From the IMG/VR virus record IMGVR_UViG_3300034137_000020, positions 1-26,074 of that record: DNA of 26,074 nucleotides; one strand, 5' to 3'. Shown one piece after another: positions 7,459-12,550 of this stretch (position 1 is its first letter; each line of letters begins with the position of its first letter). The notes under the pieces were generated by a model. It saw only the letters and a program-made list of their open reading frames with translations, had not been told where the DNA came from and ran no database searches. The stretch is from a virus. Both the position numbers and the translations under genes were made by a program.

Positions 7459-7771
7459 AGAGCTGAATACGGCTGCGCCTTTCAGTCAGCAACACAGATT
7501 GATCGGCGTGCCATTCGGCGCGCTTAGTCAGAAAGTCACCTTCGTCGAAACCTTCCGGCCACAGCACGACGACAGGTGACTGAGTGCCTGAGTCCAAAGC
7601 GGCTATTCCAGCCAGTATCTGAAGAGCGGCTTGTGCTGGCGTGCCTGATGCTCTAGCAGCGATAGCCTTTACCGCTATTTCACGATCGGCGACGGAAAGC
7701 TGGAAGGGAAAGTCTTCTTTCCGGATAATTCCTGCGGATATGCACTGCTCGTAAAAACCGTCTCTGCTCAC
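7262..7771 (-). CDS. Unknown early protein in the cII position
   Basis: A 169-residue frame starting at GTG 7771, with GAGGAG 9 bases upstream. It is the first gene after the Cro-like gene, where lambda has cII, but I see no CII helix-turn-helix. Residues 1-105 look ordered (VADREIAVKAIAARASGTPAQAALQIL, SPVVVLWPEGFDEGDFLTKR). Residues 105-169 are Ser/Pro/Ala-rich and overlap the plus-strand gene at 7039-7458. The N-terminal two thirds are the more credible coding part. Confidence 0.6.
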   Translation of the reverse strand: MSRDGFYEQCISAGIIRKEDFPFQLSVADREIAVKAIAARASGTPAQAALQILAGIAALDSGTQSPVVVLWPEGFDEGDFLTKRAEWHADQSVLLTERRSRIQLFTSSLPSQASESASCPPSPSERYRFEQADMPDSAAQANEVRHVAPVEVARASEKTPDQGANDAFE

Positions 7772-7802
7772 GCCCTGTTCTCCTCGTACTTAAGATCTGT
7801 TG

Positions 7803-7828
7803 AAGCTGGTCTAGCCACCGGCTTTTTT
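7803..7828 (+). terminator. Rho-independent terminator, rightward
   Basis: AAGCTGGT pairs with ACCGGCTT (one G-U) around a 6-base loop, followed by a T-run. It lies downstream of the plus-strand gene 7039-7458 and may end that transcript before it reaches the operator region. Confidence 0.5.
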
Positions 7829-7888
7829 ATGCCTGCGATTTGGTACTGGATGAAACAACAGCTAATCCGCTGCACTACTTCCGAGATG

Positions 7889-7918
7889 TCGCCACAGCGA
7901 TAATCTCTGTGGCGGCAA
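7889..7918. repeat. Strong hairpin just downstream of the Cro-like gene
   Basis: GTCGCCACAG and CTGTGGCGGC form a near-perfect 10-bp stem with a 9-base loop, directly after the Cro-like stop on its transcript. There is no T-run, so simple intrinsic termination is unlikely. The position matches the nutR/tR1 interval between lambda cro and cII. Confidence 0.5.
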
Positions 7919-7921
7919 CTG

Positions 7922-8128
7922 CTACGCGGTGCTTGCCTTGGGGCCGTTCTGCGAAGGGAATGGACGAAGCTCTTCCGCTGTAAAACGACCCGCGCCCTGT
8001 TCGGTCACGTAGATATCGCGACCCACACGAAGAGCCTTATTCAGTGAGCCCTGAGTCAAGCCAAGGAGTAGCGCTGCCTGGGTCTGTCCATGCTCTCGGG
8101 CAAACTCTTGAAGGGTTTTACGGCTCAT
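7922..8128 (-). CDS. Cro-like repressor
   Basis: A small DNA-binding protein of 68 residues. I chose ATG at 8128 (MSRKTLQEFARE) because AGAGGAG lies about 9 bases upstream; a longer frame begins at a TTG at 8188 inside an operator. The helix-turn-helix is residues about 7-35: FAREHGQTQAALLLGLTQGSLNKALRVG, then IYVTEQGAGRFTAEELRPF, close to the Cro pattern. It is divergent from the S24-type repressor across three operator-like palindromes, the standard lambda switch. It should favour lytic growth by blocking repressor synthesis. Confidence 0.85.
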   Translation of the reverse strand: MSRKTLQEFAREHGQTQAALLLGLTQGSLNKALRVGRDIYVTEQGAGRFTAEELRPFPSQNGPKASTA

Positions 8129-8161
8129 TCCGCCGATCTCCTCTAATGATGACGCTGCAAG

Positions 8162-8226
8162 TATCGCCTCCGGCGATTCTTTAATCAACCCCGGCGGCGT
8201 TTGCTTAAATATCGCCGCAAGGAATA
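8162..8226. promoter_or_regulatory. Operator region OR: three palindromic sites
   Basis: Three 17-bp sites share the half-site TATCGCC around a 3-base centre: TATCGCC-TCC-GGCGATT (8162-8178, nearly perfect), a diverged site at 8186-8202 with GGC centre, and TATCGCC-GCA-AGGAATA (8210-8226). Their centres are 8170, 8194 and 8218, exactly 24 bp apart, which puts all three on one helix face as in lambda OR. They fill the gap between the divergent Cro-like and repressor genes and must contain both promoters. I could not fix clear -35/-10 hexamers for these. Confidence 0.75.
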
Positions 8227-8234
8227 ATCAGCTC

Positions 8235-8963
8235 ATGAATAAGCGAAAGCGCGAACTGGAAGAGTGGGAAAAGGCGGAGTGCATTGCGCTCAAGGCCGCC
8301 GTGGACGCCTTTAACGAAGGGAAGCCGCGAAGCGAAAGCCTCACGCAGGCAAAGATTGCCGACGCCCTCGGGATCAACCAAGGGTCCGTTAGCTCTTACT
8401 TAAACGGCTACAACGCATTGAATCCCAGGGTGGCAAGCGTTATCGCTGGCCTTATTGGGAAGCCGGTCGAATCGTTTAGCCCGCGCTTGGCGAACGAGAT
8501 CGCCGGAATGGCGCGCGCTAGCTTTGATTCGAATGTGGAGCCAGGCCCGCCAATCGTTTCGGCTGTGCGGAAGATTGACATCGTGGGCACCGCTCAGCTC
8601 GGGCCGGAGGGTCACTGGACAGGGCTAGACCACACGGCAGGGTGGGTAGAAACATATTCCCGCGACGCAGACGCCTACGCCCTGCGGCTGAAGGGCGATT
8701 CAATGGCCCCGGCGATCCGCAGCGGATGGGTTGCGGTGTGCGAACCCAACCACCGGCTGGTGGCTGGCGAGTACGTGATGGTTACCACTCGCGATGGCCA
8801 GAGCATGGTCAAAGAGCTGCTCTTTGAGACGGAAGAGGGCGTGAGCTTGATGTCGATCAATGCCGCATATGGTGAGCGCCGCACCGTCGCATGGGAAGAT
8901 ATCGAAACGATCCACTACGTCGGGGCAATCCTCGGGCCGAGCAAGGTTCTAGGGAGAATTTAG
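8235..8963 (+). CDS. cI: CI-like prophage repressor, HTH plus S24 peptidase domain
   Basis: A 242-residue repressor. ATG 8235 has AAGGA about 10 bases upstream. The helix-turn-helix lies at residues 36-58 (LTQAKIADALGINQGSVSSYL). The LexA/CI S24 domain spans about 115-240 with nucleophile Ser156 (LKGDSMAP) and Lys193 (MVKELLF), so the Ser-Lys dyad is intact. I see no Ala-Gly pair in the hinge, where LexA and lambda CI are cut. Cleavage would have to occur at another pair near VGTAQLGP, or induction may work through an antirepressor. It should bind the OR and OL palindromes and maintain lysogeny. Confidence 0.93.
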   Translation: MNKRKRELEEWEKAECIALKAAVDAFNEGKPRSESLTQAKIADALGINQGSVSSYLNGYNALNPRVASVIAGLIGKPVESFSPRLANEIAGMARASFDSNVEPGPPIVSAVRKIDIVGTAQLGPEGHWTGLDHTAGWVETYSRDADAYALRLKGDSMAPAIRSGWVAVCEPNHRLVAGEYVMVTTRDGQSMVKELLFETEEGVSLMSINAAYGERRTVAWEDIETIHYVGAILGPSKVLGRI

Positions 8964-8978
8964 GAAGGCAATAAGATT

Positions 8979-9006
8979 GCGCAGCACGGTAATGGGCTGC
9001 GCCCAT
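8979..9006. repeat. Overlapping inverted repeats between repressor and KilA-N genes
   Basis: GCGCAGC (8979-8985) and GCTGCGC (8996-9002) form a perfect 7-bp stem with a 10-base loop. The second arm also lies in a competing palindrome ATGGGC-TGC-GCCCAT (8992-9006). The element ends 18 bases before the chosen KilA-N start. It may control translation, or be an aba-like self-immunity DNA element if the downstream protein is BstA-like; the latter is speculative. Confidence 0.55.
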
Positions 9007-9024
9007 ATGCGTCAGGGGAAGAAT

Positions 9025-9783
9025 ATGGTTCAAATGGACTTACCGGTAATTCCGCACGAAATGGCGGGAAATCTCATCCATCAGCGAGCTCTGGATGGGT
9101 ATATCAATGCAACTGCTATGTGCCAGGCCGCAGACAAAAAATTCAGCCACTACCACACGACGAAGACCAATTCTGACTTTTTGGAAGCCCTGTCGAGATC
9201 ATTAAAGCTCCCAATACCTGTCTTGGTCCAATCCGTTAAAGGCGGAAATTACCAGGGGACCTGGGTACATCCGCAAGTGGCGCTTCACTTAGCTCAATGG
9301 CTATCAGCTGATTTTGCAGTGCAGGTTACGGCGTGGATTACCGAATGGATGGCGGGCGGCGTCTCGCCAAGAAACGCCCAGCGCGTCCCGGTTCACATCC
9401 AGCGTTATATCGCGAATCGTGCGCAGATCCCTCACACGCATTTCTCAATGTTGAATGAGATAGTGTTGGCGCTGATAGCCCCTCTAGAGGCTGACGGCTA
9501 CGTACTCCCGGAAAACCTGATTCCAGATATTTCCAGTGGCCGAATGTTTTCTGGATGGCTCCGCAAGGAGAAAGGGATCGAGCCAAACGCCTTCCCTTAC
9601 TACAAGCATCGCTATCTTGATGGGCGCGTAGTCGACGCAAGGTTATACCCTATCGAGCTACTGGGAGATTTTCGGATTTATTTTTATGGAACGTGGATTC
9701 CTGCGCGCTGCCATTCGTATTTTGCCGAGAAGGATCCAGTGGCCCTGCAGTACCTCCCCAAATTGCTCGAAAACTTATCCTAG
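9025..9783 (+). CDS. KilA-N domain protein downstream of the repressor
   Basis: A protein of 252 residues from ATG 9025, which has AGGGGA 5 bases upstream; in-frame TTG 8977 and ATGs 8992 and 9007 are alternatives. Residues about 5-110 are a KilA-N DNA-binding domain: RALDGYINATAMCQAADK, FSHYHTTKTNSDFLEAL, then GTWVHPQVALHLAQWLSADFAVQVTAWI. The C-terminal half (130-252) is a separate conserved-looking module with IPDISSGRMFSGWL and YYKHRYLDGRVVDARLYP. It follows the repressor on the same strand and should be expressed in the lysogen. BstA-type abortive-infection proteins have this domain and position, so a superinfection-defence role is possible but unproved. Confidence 0.9.
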   Translation: MVQMDLPVIPHEMAGNLIHQRALDGYINATAMCQAADKKFSHYHTTKTNSDFLEALSRSLKLPIPVLVQSVKGGNYQGTWVHPQVALHLAQWLSADFAVQVTAWITEWMAGGVSPRNAQRVPVHIQRYIANRAQIPHTHFSMLNEIVLALIAPLEADGYVLPENLIPDISSGRMFSGWLRKEKGIEPNAFPYYKHRYLDGRVVDARLYPIELLGDFRIYFYGTWIPARCHSYFAEKDPVALQYLPKLLENLS

Positions 9784-9797
9784 ATTGACCACCAAAT

Positions 9798-9825
9798 TAC
9801 CGATGCCGGTATTTCGGCATCGGTA
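9798..9825. repeat. Perfect 11-bp hairpin after KilA-N gene
   Basis: TACCGATGCCG and CGGCATCGGTA form an 11-bp perfect stem with a 6-base loop, 15 bases after the stop codon. It is followed by C's, not T's. It is probably a 3'-end stabiliser working with the true terminator at 9838. Confidence 0.7.
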
Positions 9826-9837
9826 CCCCCAACAAAT

Positions 9838-9862
9838 AAGCGCCTGAACTGGGCGCTTTTTT
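9838..9862 (+). terminator. Rho-independent terminator of the repressor/KilA-N transcript
   Basis: AAGCGCC and GGCGCTT form a 7-bp stem around a short loop, followed by six T's in all. This ends the lysogenic operon. Confidence 0.85.
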
Positions 9863-9874
9863 GGGTTCAGCCAC

Positions 9875-9903
9875 AAAAAGAGTACAAATGTACTCTTTTT
9901 TTG
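9875..9903. terminator. Second, bidirectional terminator
   Basis: AAAAAGAGTAC, loop AAAT, GTACTCTTTTT, then more T's: a perfect 11-bp stem with T-runs on both strands. It insulates the DUF1654 gene and its SOS box from the repressor operon. Confidence 0.85.
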
Positions 9904-9926
9904 TTGTCTTCTATCTCCGGCCGGAA

Positions 9927-9946
9927 TACTGTCTAACCATACAGTC
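9927..9946. promoter_or_regulatory. LexA-type SOS box
   Basis: CTGT-CTAACCAT-ACAG (9929-9944), flanked TA...TC, fits the CTGT-N8-ACAG LexA operator. It is 20 bases upstream of the DUF1654-type start and just downstream of two terminators, so this gene should have its own DNA-damage-controlled promoter. It is distinct from the phage operators, which have TATCGCC half-sites. Confidence 0.7.
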
Positions 9947-9964
9947 ATCGCACGGAGCAGTATC

Positions 9965-10213
9965 ATGGCGAAATCCCAGCGCAAGGCCTCCCCCCCCACT
10001 ACTCTCGAAATCCTCGGCGGCCGAATCAAGGCAGTTATCAACTCACCAAGAGCGCAGCTTGCGCGCCAAATCGTGATCACTAAGGCTGCAGACGAAGCCC
10101 AAGAAGACTGGGATGAAATCGTCGAGGCGATCTCGGATACGGAGGGCGTGACGGTCTTGCGGCAAGAGCACGGAGGCGTCCATATCGCCTGGGAAGCCAG
10201 TCCGGACTATTAA
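9965..10213 (+). CDS. DUF1654-type small protein, SOS-controlled
   Basis: An 82-residue protein resembling the Pseudomonas-restricted DUF1654 family: LEILGGRIKAVINSPRAQLARQIVITK, then a helix DWDEIVEAISDTEGV and a final strand GVHIAWE. ATG 9965 has GGAG 7 bases upstream. It is a single-gene unit between the lysogenic operon and PL, with its own terminator. The LexA-type box points to expression after DNA damage, when the prophage is also induced. Its biochemical role is unknown to me. Confidence 0.75.
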   Translation: MAKSQRKASPPTTLEILGGRIKAVINSPRAQLARQIVITKAADEAQEDWDEIVEAISDTEGVTVLRQEHGGVHIAWEASPDY

Positions 10214-10227
10214 TTTCATCTTCGACA

Positions 10228-10250
10228 AGCCCGCGTTCTGCGGGTTTTTT
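10228..10250 (+). terminator. Rho-independent terminator
   Basis: CCCGC, 5-base loop, GCGGG, then six T's, 15 bases after the DUF1654-type stop. It keeps this transcript out of the PL operon. Confidence 0.8.
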
Positions 10251-10267
10251 ATTGCCTTAGAAAAATA

Positions 10268-10309
10268 TATCGCCTCCGGCGTTGACATTAAATATATCCG
10301 GCGGCAATA
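10268..10309 (+). promoter_or_regulatory. Early promoter PL with two repressor operators (OL)
   Basis: TTGACA at 10282-10287 and CAATAT at 10305-10310 are separated by exactly 17 bases. The hexamers are overlapped or flanked by two sites of the OR type: TATCGCC-TCC-GGCGTTG (10268-10284, centre 10276) and TATATCC-GGC-GGCAATA (10293-10309, centre 10301). The first shares ten consecutive bases, TATCGCCTCC, with the best OR site, and the match continues into GGCG. Repressor bound here would cover both hexamers and shut off the rightward accessory operon in the lysogen. Confidence 0.75.
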
Positions 10310-10341
10310 TTAACCCATCGCAGCGACATACAGCAGCGACA

Positions 10342-10370
10342 GAGGCCAGCGGCCTCGCCGCTCTTTAACA
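10342..10370 (+). promoter_or_regulatory. boxB-like hairpin and boxA (antitermination signal)
   Basis: GAGGCC-AGC-GGCCTC (10342-10356) is followed two bases later by CGCTCTTTAACA (10359-10370), essentially the bacterial ribosomal boxA. It lies about 30 bases downstream of the predicted PL start. The order hairpin-then-boxA is that of rRNA leaders, opposite to lambda nut. It should bind host NusB-S10 and help transcription pass internal terminators. I see no obvious N-like gene. Confidence 0.65.
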
Positions 10371-10491
10371 TCGATAAAGACAGACCCTGGCGCCATACGG
10401 CGTTTGAGTTCAGGGACAACACCGAATCAATGCCCGCTTCCGTATCCGACTATCGGTGCGCAAGGTCGGCCGAACAAACAAAGCATCACTG

Positions 10492-10516
10492 AAGCACCTT
10501 CCATGAGGGTGCTTTG
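10492..10516 (+). repeat. Leader hairpin, possible attenuator
   Basis: AAGCACC and GGGTGCTT form a 7-8-bp stem around an 8-base loop, with only a short T stretch after it. It lies between boxA and the first genes of the PL operon, so it may be the weak terminator that antitermination must overcome. From 10371 to 10537 I see no other gene, only GC-rich leader. Confidence 0.4.
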
Positions 10517-10537
10517 GGATGACAACCGGAGTACGAA

Positions 10538-10600
10538 ATGACTGCCATCACCAAACACCCAACCCCCCACCCTGGCGGTGAATGCATCGGATGCAACTGA
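10538..10600 (+). CDS. Possible 20-residue CxxC peptide
   Basis: ATG 10538 has GGAG at an ideal distance and opens a 20-codon frame ending GGECIGCN, with a His/Pro-rich N-terminal half. It is the first candidate gene of the PL operon. The good ribosome site and CxxC end support it, but the length makes it uncertain; conservation in related phages would be needed. Confidence 0.4.
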   Translation: MTAITKHPTPHPGGECIGCN

Positions 10601-10655
10601 TGACCCATCGCCGTGTGTGCCCTTGCGAGGCCACAACATCATGACGAGGCATTAC

Positions 10656-11012
10656 ATGGAACGAACATTGATCAACGGCACGTGGAAAGGCGAGCTGGGG
10701 CTTGGACTCGCTCCACGGGAACTGGAATTCGTACTTTCAGTAGCCCAGGGCCAGACAGCCAAACAAATTGCAAAGAGTTGCGGGATCTCGCCAGGGACCG
10801 TAGTGAAAAGACTTTCAAGCGCAATGCTCAAGCTCGGAGTGACCCGCCAAACCGCGATGGTCGCCGAGGCAATACGCCGGAAGATCATCACCCCGGTATG
10901 CATTGCGCTGGCTCCGGCGATGGTCATCCATCCCGATCATCAGGTTTTCGGACGCCGAACGGGTGACCCGATCATGCCCGGTGAAAGTGAAGAAGGAATC
11001 TTCCTCGCCTGA
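10656..11012 (+). CDS. LuxR-type helix-turn-helix regulator
   Basis: A protein of 118 residues from ATG 10656, with GAGG 6 bases upstream; ATG 10641 in the same frame is the alternative. Residues about 16-75 are a LuxR/GerE-type helix-turn-helix: LAPRELEFVLSVAQGQTAKQIAKSCGISPGTVVKRLSSAMLKLGV, with the expected AKxIA ... SxxTV-like pattern. There is no sensor domain. The C-terminus (CIALAPAMVIHPDHQVFGRR) is partly hydrophobic. As the first sizeable gene after PL it may tune phage or host expression. Target unknown. Confidence 0.8.
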   Translation: MERTLINGTWKGELGLGLAPRELEFVLSVAQGQTAKQIAKSCGISPGTVVKRLSSAMLKLGVTRQTAMVAEAIRRKIITPVCIALAPAMVIHPDHQVFGRRTGDPIMPGESEEGIFLA

Positions 11013-11048
11013 AACTTTCACTGATGCAGCTTGGCGACAGGCTGCATT
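11013..11048 (+). repeat. Repeated intergenic hairpin element, copy 1
   Basis: Directly after the stop codon come a T-rich spacer and then ATGCAGC (11024-11030), a 10-base loop and GCTGCAT (11041-11047). A near copy lies at 11315-11349 after the next gene, with identical arms and the same loop length. It is the leader of the gene starting at 11072. Confidence 0.65.
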
Positions 11049-11071
11049 GGGAAATCAACGGAGATTCGACA

Positions 11072-11314
11072 ATGGGTAGACAGATAACGGTAGGCCTTCT
11101 GCCGCTGCTGAAAGCGGGCTGCAGGCTACAGGTTGTAAACCACGGCGGGCTGGACGCTTACCTTCAGGTCGAGACGCCAAATGGCCAAATCATTTGCAGT
11201 GACGATTCCAGCTTGGGGTTGTTGGGTTTCGATTGTCGAGACAAAGAAACGTCGTCCACTGGCTGGATGGAAGACTGGCTGATCCTCAACGACATCCCTT
11301 ATGTGCAGGGCTGA
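11072..11314 (+). CDS. Small unknown protein
   Basis: An 80-residue protein. I chose ATG 11072 (MGRQITVGLL) because GGAG lies about 9 bases upstream; the open frame begins earlier but inside the hairpin leader. It looks like a small beta-rich domain (LQVVNHGGLDAYLQVETPNGQIICSDDS) with an acidic/aromatic C-terminus (GWMEDWLILNDIPYV). No signal peptide or membrane span. Family not recognised. It is flanked on both sides by the duplicated hairpin element. Confidence 0.7.
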   Translation: MGRQITVGLLPLLKAGCRLQVVNHGGLDAYLQVETPNGQIICSDDSSLGLLGFDCRDKETSSTGWMEDWLILNDIPYVQG

Positions 11315-11349
11315 AGCTTTCTTTATGCAGCTTTGAAACAGGCTGCATT
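11315..11349 (+). repeat. Repeated intergenic hairpin element, copy 2
   Basis: ATGCAGC (11325-11331), a 10-base loop and GCTGCAT (11342-11348), again right after a stop codon (TGA, short TTTC-containing spacer). Loops differ between copies while the arms are identical, as expected of a functional RNA fold. It precedes the TerB-like gene. Confidence 0.65.
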
Positions 11350-11381
11350 GCGAAAGAACCCACCCACCCGAGGTATCTCAC

Positions 11382-11819
11382 ATGTTAGGCAAACTGTTTG
11401 GCAAAAAATCAGGTCAGGCCCGCGCCGCTGTAGGAAAGCTGGCGAACCGCGATCTGATGGAAGCGTGCGTATACGGCTCCATCTATGTTGCGGCCGCTGA
11501 CGGCGAACTGGAGACCAGCGAACTCGACAAGCTGTCGAATCTGCTCTCCAACAACCCCGCTCTGAAAGACTTCGGCGCCGAGCTTTCCAACTGCTTGGAT
11601 CGAGCCAAAGCCGACTTTATCCAGGGTGGCAAACGCATCCTGCGTCAGAACGCCGAGAAAGAACTGGCCGACCTGGCACACAGCCCAACGGAGGCGCTGA
11701 CAGTGCTCAATGTGATGCTGACCGTCGCCGAAGCTGACGGCCAGATCGAAGACGAAGAGATGGTGGTGCTGGAAAAGGCCGCCAAGCTTATGGGCCTCAA
11801 CCTCAAAGACCACCTGTAA
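11382..11819 (+). CDS. TerB-family protein
   Basis: A 145-residue TerB-type all-helical protein. The two half-repeats are visible as MEACVYGSIYVAAADGELETSELDKL (about 27-50) and VLNVMLTVAEADGQIEDEEMVVLEKAAKLMGL (about 109-140). The acidic ADGEL and ADGQI loops could bind divalent metal. TerB domains occur in tellurite-resistance and stress-response systems, in some phage-resistance contexts, and as scaffolding modules. The next two genes encode a membrane peptide and a Ser-rich protein that appear to belong with it. Confidence 0.88.
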   Translation: MLGKLFGKKSGQARAAVGKLANRDLMEACVYGSIYVAAADGELETSELDKLSNLLSNNPALKDFGAELSNCLDRAKADFIQGGKRILRQNAEKELADLAHSPTEALTVLNVMLTVAEADGQIEDEEMVVLEKAAKLMGLNLKDHL

Positions 11820-11821
11820 CC

Positions 11822-11989
11822 GTGCTGGGCGCGCTCAGCAATAAGGTTCGGCGCTGGGCAGCCTTCGGGCTCGCCGGCGGCGTGGTGTTCGTCGACTCGG
11901 CAAGCCGCATCTTCTCAATGGTGGGTGACCTGATCCTGGTGTCGCTGCTGCTGGTGGTGCTGATGGCCGGCAACTCAAAGAAAGGGTGA
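11822..11989 (+). CDS. Small membrane protein next to TerB
   Basis: A 55-residue frame starting at GTG 11822, two bases after the TerB stop. After a basic start (LGALSNKVRRW) it has a hydrophobic stretch (AAFGLAGGVVFV), a short polar part (DSASR), then a clear membrane span (LILVSLLLVVLMAG) ending in KK, so it may have two spans. There is no good ribosome site, which suggests translational coupling. Function unknown; it may anchor the TerB protein at the inner membrane. Confidence 0.65.
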   Translation: MLGALSNKVRRWAAFGLAGGVVFVDSASRIFSMVGDLILVSLLLVVLMAGNSKKG

Positions 11990-11993
11990 TGAC

Positions 11994-12356
11994 ATGTTCA
12001 AGCTCTTGTCCAGGCTGTTCGGCCGCAAGCCACCAACCGTAATTCCCGCCGCGCATCCCGCGCCGCCAGCACGGTCGTCGCGAGGCACGGTCAGCAACCC
12101 CAGCCGGGCAGCGCGAAGCGAAAGCGTCCGGCCCTCAACGGTCAGCCAGCCGAATCGCGATGACGTTTACACCAACCCCCTGCACCCGCTGAACCCAACC
12201 AGTCAGGCGATCTACAGCGCCAGCGACGATACGCCTTCCCGCTCGCACTGTAGCGGGTACAGCAGCGGCGAAAGTTACAGCAGCAGTTCAAGCAGCAGCG
12301 ACAGTTCGAGCTGTTCGTCGAGCGACAGCAGCTCTTCTAGCTCAAGCAGCGACTGA
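11994..12356 (+). CDS. Ser/Asp-rich low-complexity protein
   Basis: A 120-residue protein from ATG 11994. The N-terminus is short and basic/hydrophobic (MFKLLSRLFGRKPP, possibly an amphipathic membrane helix). A Pro/Ala/Ser linker follows, then a tail from about residue 86 made almost only of Ser, Asp, Gly and Cys. The DNA shows AGC/TCG/TCT codon mixing, so the tail is selected at protein level rather than being a simple base repeat. It is disordered and polar. It completes a three-gene TerB cassette. Confidence 0.75.
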   Translation: MFKLLSRLFGRKPPTVIPAAHPAPPARSSRGTVSNPSRAARSESVRPSTVSQPNRDDVYTNPLHPLNPTSQAIYSASDDTPSRSHCSGYSSGESYSSSSSSSDSSSCSSSDSSSSSSSSD

Positions 12357-12422
12357 TCAACCAGCGCCACGTCAGCCTGACGTTAACTGCCCGATACCTG
12401 GAACGCTTCGACGCCTACCAGG

Positions 12423-12441
12423 CCGCATCGGAGATCGCTCG
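12423..12441 (+). repeat. 19-bp inverted repeat, left arm
   Basis: CCGCATCGGAGATCGCTCG, the exact reverse complement of 12532-12550. It encodes part of the AASEIAR segment of the interrupted frame. Confidence 0.9.
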
Positions 12442-12531
12442 GCCTTCTGTCGTGACAGCGGGGTGGCCACCTTGTCCTGAGCTGGTGCGATAAACAGCGC
12501 CTTGTGAAGACGGACAACACTCGGATGGATT

Positions 12532-12550
12532 CGAGCGATCTCCGATGCGG
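12532..12550 (-). repeat. 19-bp inverted repeat, right arm
   Basis: CGAGCGATCTCCGATGCGG, the exact reverse complement of the left arm, 90 bases away. In the restored frame it encodes ERSPMR. Confidence 0.9.

Noticed and set aside
10599-10643. 14-codon frame overlapping the 20-residue CxxC peptide
   Set aside because: Too short to support despite overlapping start and stop codons.
12423-12550. Hin/Gin-type inversion sites
   Set aside because: The 19-bp arms do not resemble hix or gix sites and no serine recombinase gene is present in the window.
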